Below are positions 16,310 through 24,806 of a stretch of 24,806 bases of DNA, piece by piece. The stretch comes from Paratrimastix pyriformis (taxonomy: Eukaryota > Preaxostyla > Paratrimastigidae): assembly GCA_027972325.1 (NCBI GenBank), contig JAPMOS010000352.1:1-24806 (forward strand), in the 5' to 3' direction. The position numbers and the translations under genes are program-made. How positions within the stretch are numbered: the stretch's first letter is position 1; each line of letters starts with the position of its first letter. The notes under the pieces are model-generated. The model did no database searches. It saw only the letters and a list, made by a program, of their open reading frames with translations, and was not told the DNA's origin.

Positions 16310-17071
16310 GAACAGCCTCACACCGCCCCGAGCAAAACCCCACGATGGTGCTGGTGTGGTGGTTCCGATCTGAAGGTGCTGGTGTGATGCCGCTGCTGGT
16401 GTGAGTGAACGCCAGGAGGCATGTGGGGCACACAGGCCCGCCCCAGAAGCATCACGCAGCTGTCCTGGTATGCCAGGACGCATTCAAGGGCATGATGAGC
16501 ACACAGGCCTGCCCTGAAAAACACCACTCCAGTGGTGATGTGATGGTGTCGGCGTGATGCTGCTGCTGGTGAGAATGTACACCAGGGGCATGTGGGCACA
16601 CTCAGGCCCGCCCTGAAAAATCACTGCACTGGTGGTACTGATGATGCTGTTGGTGTGTGCACACCAGGGCTTATGGGGCACACTCAGGTCCGCCCCAGAC
16701 GCCTCAAACAGATGTCCTGGTGCCAGGACCCATCCAAGGGCATGATGAGCACACAGGCCCGCCCTGAAAAATCACCGCACTGGTGGTACTGATGATGCTG
16801 TTGGTGTGTGAGAGTGTACCCCCAGGTCCGCCCCAGACGCATCAAACGGATGTCCTGGTGTACCAGGACCCGATGCGCACACAGGTTTCGCCCCGAGAAA
16901 ACGTCAAACTGATGGAGCGTGTGGTGGTGATGGTGCTGTGATAATGCTACTGGCGTGAGAGTGCATCCAGGGGGCATGCTGGGCGCACTCAGGCCCGCCC
17001 CAGACGATGGTCTGCCAGGACAGATCCAAGGACATGATGAGCACACAAGCCCGCCCCAGAAAAGCACCAAC
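16310..17071. repeat. Two-part (A/B) satellite array, about 10-11 subunits
   Basis: The box GCCCGCCC or a close variant recurs at about 16323, 16436, 16507, 16606, 16688, 16757, 16827, 16884, 16993 and 17049. Type A units run GAAAAATCACTGCACTGGTG and then TGATGATGCTGTTGGTG. Type B units carry CCAGACGCATCAAAC followed by the palindrome GTCCTGGTGTACCAGGAC or a variant, then a CATCCAAGGGCATGATGAGC stretch. A and B mostly alternate, giving a higher-order unit of about 140-185 bp. The array runs straight into the tail of LINE copy 2, which seems to have inserted into it. Confidence 0.85.
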
Positions 17072-17092
17072 GTGTGTGTGTGTGTGTGTGTG
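17072..17092 (-). repeat. (CA)n tail of LINE copy 2
   Basis: Twenty-one bases of TG repeat on the plus strand, i.e. a CA tail on the LINE sense strand. It is eight bases longer than the copy-1 tail and joins satellite DNA directly. Confidence 0.9.
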
Positions 17093-17256
17093 ATACTTCC
17101 CGGCTTGCGCCGAGTCCGGAATCGGGCCGAAGCCCGCGGGTGACATGATCCCCCCCGGGCCGCCTTCCCGCAGGACAAGTCCTGCAGAAAGAGCACCCCA
17201 GGGAGTTCATGGGTCGGCTACCGTCCCTCCAGGGGCGGTCTCCGCCGACTTCCGGA
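17093..17256 (-). promoter_or_regulatory. LINE 3' UTR with both tetraloop hairpins, copy 2
   Basis: The GNRA hairpin lies at 17099-17114 and the UUCG hairpin at 17123-17136, both unchanged from copy 1. Differences from copy 1 are almost only in the length of C/G runs (for example near 17150-17160 and 17231-17236). Confidence 0.8.
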
Positions 17257-17419
17257 CTACAGCTCTTCTTTCATTCCTGCCTCGAATTTTTCGCACTTCT
17301 TCCTTTGCTGAATCGCTATGAGCATCGTTTTCCTGATTCCTGCCAGCTCGCTTCCCACCTCCTTTTGAGTGTCTTCATCCACAATTCCCATTTCCGCTGC
17401 CAGTCTACATGCATTCGCG

Positions 17420-18165
17420 TATTCCATCTTAACACCGCACTTCGCTCTCAACCTCCTCATCACCTTCGTCACCACCGCCTCCGATATCCCCCTCCAGTTG
17501 TAAAGCGCTTCCCCATCTCGGGCGGCCCTCATAGTTTACCTGCACCATGCAACTCCCGGCCTCCTTCCTCAACATCGCCTCCAAAGCCCACAACGGGGCT
17601 GGATCCATCGGGAATCTCTCCCTAGCCCGCCCATTCTCAAACATCAGAATCCCCACATCAAACCGCGCCTTCCCCACCACTTTCCTCCCGGTGCGCCAGA
17701 AACTCGGCTCCCAAAAGGCAAACCCACCCTCCTGGATGATGAAAAGCTCACGCATCTGAATGTCCCCTTGATCGCCAAGCTCACACCGTGCTTCGGCTCA
17801 CTCCCCGGCTGGATTCTGTTCGCTTTCCCTTCCCCGTACGGCACAATAACAATGCATCTAAACGCTCTTTTCCCTCCTCTACCAATCGGGCTCTCCGCCC
17901 ACTCTCCAATTGCTCGGAAAACCGATCCATCTCCTCCTGGGGTTATATTCCGGATTCGCATAAATCAACAAGTCCCGATTCTCCTTAAATAGCCCGTACC
18001 CATCCACCGAACCTCCCAGGAATCAGTCTTCCTTACTCGGCGTTCTATACTCTGGGAAACTGAGATCCGCATTCCCTGGGTGCGAAAACGCCATCACCGT
18101 TAGGCTTCCCGCCTGCCTCAGCAACGAAGATATAGTGTGGGGAGTCGTCCATTGGTTCCTCAGCG
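17420..18165 (-). other. Dam-like methyltransferase domain, copy 2
   Basis: The frame 18289-18023 holds QWTTPHTISSLL and the N...Y-x-T stretch. LLIYANPEYNP lies near 17945-17970, also with Glu in place of the second Pro. FIIQEGGFAFWEP and FDVGILMFENG lie in the frame 17755-17429. Agreement of both copies on NPEY makes a sequencing error at this site unlikely. Confidence 0.5.
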
Positions 18166-21100
18166 TACTCATATGCGTCCGCCCCTCCTTTACTGTCGTG
18201 CTTTTCCCTTCCTCATATCGGTCACACATCTCAGCCACCTCTGTCGAGAACCTTTCCCAAAACTGTCCCATGTTCTCGCCCGAAACCATCTCCCCGGGAC
18301 CTCTCCATCAATTGCCATAGCCTCACCTTCGTGATCTGCCTGCCCCTTATCTTCACACACTCGCCCATCGGCTCTACCCACTTCTCCTCGAGCAGCTGGT
18401 CCGGGTCTTCAGCTCCCTCCGCCTTGTCCAACCACTCAATTAGCTTCACTGCATCCGCCCCTTTCCATCTCTCCCCCACATCCCGCCATCCCTGGGCACT
18501 CAAACACCAAGTGGTTCATGTGGTCCCTCACCCCACACCAACACTTCCCATCCCCTCCCCGTTGATGTAGAACCGGATGTTGGCCGTGATATACCGCTGC
18601 AGGATTGCCATCATCGCCAGCTTCCCTGACATCTCACACCTCATCGTTTGCACGTTGATCCCTCCGTTGCGACTCTCTGCGTTAATCAACACAATCTCGT
18701 TTTTCTTTTACGAGCCGCCCTCCACATGCGACTTTTCCTCCCCCATTCCTTCATCACCTCTCTGAAGTCTGTCTCCACCTCCTTCCCGTCACTTCTCCGC
18801 ACCAGCTTGAATCCCCATCCTTTCTCTTCGGGCACCACGCTCGGCTCCATCTTTATGCTCCGTCCCGCAATCTTGTCTGCCAATCTGTTCCCCTCCGCAT
18901 CCAGCGACGCACTAGTTTCCTGATGTCCCTTAACCCAGACCAGTCGTATCTCTCCACGATGCTCCTTCACAATCCGCTGCCCCTCCGCAGCAGTCCCTCC
19001 GCCTTCGATTCTATCAGATCCGTTGGTTTCCACCAACCCTTTATCAGTCCCTCAACCCACCCCTTTGCCACTTTACTGTCCGTTCACTTCCACATTCGCA
19101 TCCTGTCCAATCCGAATAGCCTCCAGAATAGCCTCCAACTCCGCTTCATTGTTAGTCTGCCCCGACCCGAACACCTCCTCCCCGCTCACCGCCAGCGCCC
19201 CATTTTTAATCTCTCAATCACCGCGAACGCCGCCCGTCTTTCCTTCCGGCTTGTCGCACTCCCATCAGTATAAAACAACCTCCATTCCGCCTCTGGCTCC
19301 ACCACTCTTACTTCCACCTCATCACACTCCGCCATCAACTCCTCCCGCCTTTTCCACAATACCTCGTCCCACTCACCAGCCCTCGCCCTCCCCATCTTGT
19401 TCCCCCTCCACCTGCCCTTCCGCCCTCTTCTTCTCGCTCGCCTCAATCTGCATCCGACCCCTCCTCCCCATCTTCTTTCTCGCTCCTTCCCTTCTTACTC
19501 TCCCCCTTTCCCACCCCATCCTCCCTCCCATGTTTCCTCTGTTTCACCACTGCCACCTTCCCCGACGCACTGCAACTTTGCTTGCCTCTTGACTCTTGGT
19601 TTTCGCTTCCCCCCGACCGCCCCAACCCCGACTCCCTCACTCCTTCCTTCATTCCCCTTATCTGCATTGCCTTCCTCCTTTCCTTCTCCACTCTCCGCCT
19701 CTTCCGCCCTCCTCCGCCGACTCCTCCTCCCGAATCCGCCTCGCCAATTGCAGATAGTCCGGACTCACCCTGTTACCATACAGACACACCCGCTTTTGAT
19801 CGTCTCCACATACTGCGGCATCACCCCTTTCCAATGAAATCTTCCCCTATGATGAGGTCCGCCACACTCCGAATCTTCCTTTTCATGAGGGTCTGTCTGT
19901 GCTTCTTTGTTATCTTGCAGGGCTCCGCCATCTCTTCCAGTGTCGTCGGCATGCCGTACTTCACTTCCTCCTTCAGTTTCTCACCATCCCTCAGGATCGC
20001 CATGTCTCTCCTGTGCATCACCTGCAACGCCCCAATCACCACCCCCGGCATCTTCTCCTGCCCGTGCATCTTCACCCACTTCCCTGCATCATCCAACAGC
20101 GGCTCACGCGTCGTCCACAATTTCTGCAGCAGCACGATCTCCTCCTCAGCACCACTCCACACCCCTGCTCGTCCGCCATCCTCCCCAGAATTTGTGTCAT
20201 CACCATCATATCATGGACATCAATCGGGTCCTTCAGCCCCATACCCCTTCCTCCTCCGGAAAGAACACCTCTGCCGGGTCGCATTTCCCAATACAACCTC
20301 CGATTTCCTGAACACCCTCGCATATCTCTGCTTCAGTGTTTCCAAGTCCCTTGTCGGCATTGGGCACTGCCTCGCCGTATTGTAGGCAAGTCGAGACACA
20401 CTCATTAATCATTTGCACCATCAACCTCGGAGGGACCTTCTTGTCCATGAGCCTGTGCAGTCGCCCACACATTTTCTGGATCACCTTCTCCGTGTTGACC
20501 TTCATGTTCATCTCCTCATCTATCCATATCCCAAGATACCGAATTGCTCCACCCTTTGCTGCACTCTGATCTTCCGACCCTCTCCCAGCTCCAAGTCCGT
20601 CTTCCCTTCACCCCGCCACACAGGTAGTCACACTTGCTCCACGACAGCTCCATACCAGCCTCTTCCACTTTCCGCCTTACCGTATTCACCAAGCGGACCA
20701 TCTGTTCCCTTGTTCTCGTCAACAACATAATATCGTCCGCAAATGCCAACACCTTTACCTTCCTGCCGCTATCCAGAATATAGCCCTCCTGTCGTCTCAC
20801 CTCCGCCAAGACTCCTCCATGAAGGAGATAAACAGCAGGACAACGGGTCCCTTGACTAATTCCTCTCTCAATGTCATAGCTATCCGTCAACCCGTACCCC
20901 GTGATCACCCGCGCCTTTCTCCCCTCAAGCTGTCCACATACCTGACAAATTTCTTCCACCCCATCCTTCTCAACCCCCTGAGCGCCTCCATGTCAACTGT
21001 ATCATAGGCCTTTCTTATATCTAGCGCGCATGTGGAACTCCCTTACCTCCCATAATCTTCGAGTCCGTCAACACCCCCAAAATCTCGGCAATAGGCGTCT

Positions 21101-23057
21101 CAATCCTCCGATCCCTCAGGAAACCAAACTGCTCCGCCCCGAATACCCCTTTTCAACGCACCAGTCTTGAAATCTCGAGGCAATCACTACCTGCAGTCCT
21201 TTCAAAACCTGTATTAAAGTTATAGGCCTTCTACCGGCCGGATCCCCCGGATGCTCCGTCTGCGATTTGTCATATAGACCGAGCTGAGTTTCAGCTCCTC
21301 AGGAACCTCAGACTTCTCCAACATCTCGTTGTATCGCCTCCCAACCACTCTTAATTTCGTCCTGACAAGCATGGACCATCTCCGCCGTCACTCCATCCGC
21401 CAGCTGCTTTCCGTCCGGCAACGCCCCCAGTATTGTCTGGATATCATGCGTCGTCAGAGGCCATAATTACCCTTCCACCCACGCCTCCCGTTACCTCCTT
21501 CAGTCTTTGCCCCCCCGTCCCTCAACGGCAGCTTCCTTTTGCAAGCCCCGCCATGAATCCCCACCATCCCTCTTAACCTCCGCCGGGTCCGACACCACCC
21601 TGTCCATCTTCCTCCGCATTTCGAGTCAGGTTGTAATTGGCGCCGCGCCATCCGTCATGATACCCTTATAGATACGCTTGCGCTTTCCTCCAATGCCCTA
21701 TCTCTCACCATAGTGCACCGACCTCATCTTCGCCAACTGTTTCAACATCTCCTTCCTCTTACTCAAGTCCTCCTCCGCCAGCGCTCTCTCCTCAATTTCT
21801 TTATCCTGAAAGGCTCAAAATCTCGATCCGTATTCATCACATCCCTATAGCCGAAAACGCAGCCAGCTGTTACCCGAAGAAACTCACTCATCTGTTCAAA
21901 TGATGGCTCCTCCCCTTCACAGCTGCCTCTCGCAACGATTTGCGCAACCTTCCCACGGTACTTTTCCATTTTCCCAACCATAACATCATACTCCTCCTTC
22001 TTCTTGTCCCGCAACAGTGCCTCCACCTCCGTCCGGGAAGGCAGATGGCCACCTTCCTCCGAGCCATTTTCACCGCAGAAGGCGCCATGTTTCGGAGATC
22101 CGTTACAATCATGTGGTGATCCGTGACCGCCTGCCACTGAATCTCATCATTCCGCCAAACAAACAAATTGTCCAGCACCTCCCCATTGTCCCCTGCGCCG
22201 ACAGACACAAATCCAACCGGGCCCTCCTTCCCTTCATGCTCTTCCTCTTCGCCACCGTCCCACCCTTCCGGCTCCGGATGTTATCTCCCCGCCTTCCCAA
22301 CCATCTTCGCCACATCATACAATCCCAGTTTCTCTTGCTCCCTCCCTTAGCCCATCCGTTCGCATCTGTGTACACCACGACTCCTCTCCCATCCGACGCC
22401 CCCGCCACACACCTCCAACCGCTCCAAGATCACACCTACCCTCACGTTCGCCTCCGTCTCCAGTAGGAAAATACATGTTGATGAGTCTCATCTGATTCTT
22501 CCTCCGTCCAGTCCATAAACATGAGATAACCAGGAATCACCTCCGTAATCTTTCACTGCCACTTGCAATGTTTTTCTATACCCAATCACCCTCTCGGGTG
22601 CCTTAACAGACTCCTCCGCCACAGAGCTCCTCCAGCACCACCCTTCATCCATTTTTCCTGCAAAACTCCTTGTTGTCCCTCGTTCTTTCGTCTCCTGCAA
22701 GAGCGCTATGTCCGTTCGACCCACCTTAGCAAATCTTCACATTTTTCTTTTCCATTCCGAGCCCAGCCCCGCACATTCCATCCGACCACCCTCACCCGAT
22801 CCTCCTTTCCCCGGCAGCCCCGCCCTCGTTAGCCTCCTTTTTCGCAGCACCACTTTTCCACCCCACAAAATTCTTCCGCCTCCGCCTTCATCATACACCC
22901 GCTCAATATCCAGCATTTTCGCTTTTGCCTCTTCTTCCTGCGCATCCCTTTTCCCTTCCTTCGCGCCTTCACTCCCTTCCTCCCCGCAGGCACCCTGACC
23001 TGGTAACTATCCCCACTGCAGATAGGCTTCCCACACCCACCCCCATGCACTGCTCCG

Positions 23058-23078
23058 CCCCGGCCCATCCCCGCCCCC
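23058..23078 (-). other. G-quadruplex motif in the LINE sense strand, copy 2
   Basis: C-runs at 23058-23061, 23064-23066, 23069-23072 and 23074-23078 give four G-runs on the LINE sense strand, with loops of one or two bases. The site corresponds to the one in copy 1 at 4096-4115. Confidence 0.65.
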
Positions 23079-23139
23079 AGCCTTCCCACCTCCCATCTGC
23101 ATCTTCACACCTCCGAACGCCGGACCCAGGGCCGACTTC

Positions 23140-23870
23140 CTCATCTTCGAAGCCTTTCCGCTCCCCCTCCACATACAGGAACACATCTCCATGACCCGCT
23201 TCCTCTTCCCCAACTTCTCCGACCCTGCTGTTACCTCCACCATTGGTCTCCATCTTTTGACCGCCACCCAGTGTCGCCCACCCCCTTCTCCCACAAAACT
23301 CCGCCACCGCTACCATGTGGTACACCTTACCGCCCACTTCCACCACATCCGGCTGGACCTCCATTGCCTCTTATCAACCATCCTTCCCTACCCCGCGTCA
23401 CTTGACGACCATAACACCCTCTGTTCCCACCACCCGCTCCTCCCTCGCATGCCAACGATCCACCCCACACCCAGGGCACCTTTTCGTATCCTCTGATTTG
23501 AAAGGATCACCCTTCCCACAGCGTCACTCATTTTCTCCAGATCCCGCCCAATCTCACCGTTAGATCGCTCTCTCCGTTCCGCTGCTCAAGCTCACACTCC
23601 TGACATGTGTCCTCTACTTCCACAGTTACCTTTGCCGCGATCCCAGACCTCCGCAACAATTCAACGAGGGCCTCCTCCGCTTCCCCATCCTGCCCTTCGT
23701 CCAAACCCCTGTTCCTCCTCCACACCCCATCTTCCCACCCGGTCCCATGACCTCCCCGCAATATCTCGTACAACCCCACCCCCCCCAGCCGCCTCAACCA
23801 CCTGGAGGGCCGATCCAGCACCGGTGGCCAGTGACATTAACTATTCCCTATACATTCCGCCCCCATTACC
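23140..23870 (-). other. USP-like protease domain, copy 2
   Basis: This copy supports the domain call independently. On the minus strand a frame from 23821 to 23528 holds YEILRGG, a Glu-rich stretch, ALVELLRRSGIAAKVTVEVE and TCQECELEQRN. The His box GGGRHWVAVK is in the frame 23294-23007. The Cys box lies just upstream of 23821 and has a 5-base difference right after CWI relative to copy 1. Confidence 0.65.
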
Positions 23871-24393
23871 ATCCTCCAGCTCTCCATCACCCCTCCTCCC
23901 CCACCCATTTCCACCTCCATAGCAATCCTGCTCCCACCGCCTCCAATCTTTTACCGATGTCATCGTCACAATAAACTCAACCAACCCAACCAGCTTTTCA
24001 AAATTCAGCCAAGTCAATGTCAGCCCACCCCTTTCCACCCCTCCTTCATCCCCACCCATCTCTTTAATCGGTCAACAATAAAATTCCAATTGGCCTGGCA
24101 TAGACCCTTCCAAAGTCCCCCCCAAGCGTACATTATCACTGCATCCATGATATCCGAGCCAGTCTCCTTTCCAAACCTCCCTGTCCCAAGAGCACTGCCG
24201 AAACTCAAAGGAGCTACAAGGCAAACAGCAACAAGGAAAACATTCGCACAGACCGTAAACAAAAGGGAAGCCAGCCCCAGCCACCTGAGCCAGTAGTATG
24301 CCCCCGATGTCGCCAGCCTGTGACGCTTTCCCATCCCCCGGCATGGTCCTCCATCCCACCATCAGGTTTTCCCCAAAGTTCTCCTCCTCCTCA

Positions 24394-24654
24394 TGAGGTT
24401 GTCCCCTCAGCGGGTTTTCTCCTTCTTGAGGTTGTCCCCTGGGGTTTTCCTCCTCTGAGGTTGTCCCCTGGGGTTTTCTCCTCCGTGTCCTCGTCCCCAC
24501 CCAGCCGATGGCGCCCAGCGATGCCCCTTGAGGTTGTCCCCGACGGCGGGTTTTCTCCTGAGGTTGTCCCCGACGGCGGGGTTTTCCTTCTGAGGTTGTC
24601 CCCACGGCGGGTTTCTCCTCTTGAGGTTGTCCCCATCGGGTTTTCCTCACCACT
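24394..24654 (-). repeat. 36-bp minisatellite, copy 2, about 7 units
   Basis: TGAGGTTGTCCCC recurs at 24394, 24427, 24456, 24529, 24559, 24591 and 24622. This is the reverse complement of the copy-1 array, with the interruption at the same place. Unit lengths (about 29-33) are irregular where copy 1 has 36, 33 and 36. Confidence 0.88.
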
Positions 24655-24806
24655 CGGTGAGGTTTGCCGCCACATTTTAGCCAGGTTGTCCTCGACCCTC
24701 TCTGGCCACCCCAGGGTAACGATCCCTGGCATCCCGCCGACGTAGCGGCCCCTTCCAGCACCCGCAGGAACCGCTTAAGGTCCTGGTTTGACCGTTGACC
24801 CCTTGA

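Larger units (their letters stand above)
17257..24334 (-). pseudogene. LINE ORF2 polyprotein, copy 2, multiple frameshifts
   Basis: The same domain series as copy 1, read leftwards. A hydrophobic segment comes first (FTVCANVFLVAVCLVAPLSF, about 24190-24265). Then the USP-like Cys box (Cys codon 23818-23820) and His box (His codon 23271-23273), endonuclease (about 22080-22800), RT with FADD at 20732-20743, RNase H (YTDG at 19261-19272; KGHQ/GNRLADK at about 18860-18945), zinc knuckle (about 18500-18560) and methyltransferase-like domain (WTTP at 18140-18151, NPEY within 17945-17959). The stop is at 17257-17259. A start at 24334 gives MGKRHRLATSGAYY and includes the membrane segment; 24059 is the alternative. 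Frame breaks are numerous but mostly at other places than in copy 1. For example, the stretch around 21890-22130 is open here but shifted in copy 1. Confidence 0.88.
17072..24806 (-). mobile_element. Non-LTR retrotransposon (LINE), copy 2, runs off the right edge
   Basis: The reverse complement of copy 1 from 2290 to 9900. 24806 matches 2290, and the tail at 17072-17092 matches 9888-9900. It has the same order of minisatellite, ORF2 domains, 3' UTR and CA tail. It is slightly longer than copy 1 over the same span because of many small indels. Substitutions are sparse; one example is T in copy 1 at about 9090 where the sense strand here has C. It sits tail-to-tail with copy 1 across a 7.2-kb spacer. 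The 5' part, including any ORF1, lies outside the window. Confidence 0.93.

Noticed and set aside
2290-24806. Long terminal repeats or terminal inverted repeats of one 22-kb element.
   Set aside because: Each arm is a LINE with its own coding domains and CA tail. The repeats are not ends of a single element.
1-24806. tRNA, rRNA or snRNA genes.
   Set aside because: I looked for cloverleaf-like stems with A and B boxes and for familiar rRNA or snRNA cores and found none that hold up by eye.

Overview
The window is eukaryotic repeat DNA, most likely from an invertebrate animal. The evidence is a large non-LTR retrotransposon (LINE), a Polinton-type polymerase fossil, complex satellite repeats and microsatellite tails. 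No host single-copy gene, rRNA or tRNA could be supported. I cannot name the species from the sequence.

Layout. Positions 1-9900 hold a plus-strand copy of a very long LINE. It has an ORF1-like gene (41-1112), a G/T-rich stretch, a 36-bp minisatellite (2477-2754), a very long ORF2 (about 2823-9727), a short structured 3' UTR and a (CA)n tail. Positions 17072-24806 hold a second, nearly identical copy on the minus strand, running off the right edge of the window. The two form a giant inverted repeat with arms of at least 7.6 kb. Similarity stops exactly at the LINE 3' tail on both sides, so two tail-to-tail insertions explain it better than a duplication of the locus.

The 7.2-kb spacer holds five things: fragments of an older, related LINE (9901-11858), part of it inverted and lacking its reverse transcriptase; an AT-rich Polinton/Maverick DNA polymerase fossil (11859-14030); unrecognised sequence with small inverted repeats (14031-16300); a 46-bp stub of the same LINE family with target-site duplications (15535-15600); and a two-part (A/B) satellite (16310-17071).

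The main discovery candidate is the LINE itself. Its ORF2 reads, in order: a possible membrane segment, a ubiquitin-specific-protease-like domain (Cys box, two CxxC pairs, His box), an APE-type endonuclease, a reverse transcriptase, a charged linker, RNase H, a zinc knuckle, and a C-terminal domain that resembles Dam-family adenine-N6 methyltransferases. The 3' end carries two consecutive tetraloop hairpins just before the (CA)n tail. A LINE bracketed by a deubiquitinase-like and a DNA-methyltransferase-like domain is not an arrangement I know of.

Both full-length copies are broken by many small indels that differ between the arms, while substitutions are few. The older fragment in the spacer keeps a clean 354-codon frame. 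This suggests that many of the breaks may be consensus errors in repeats that could not be polished, rather than true decay. Copy number, family phylogeny and database novelty could not be tested here.
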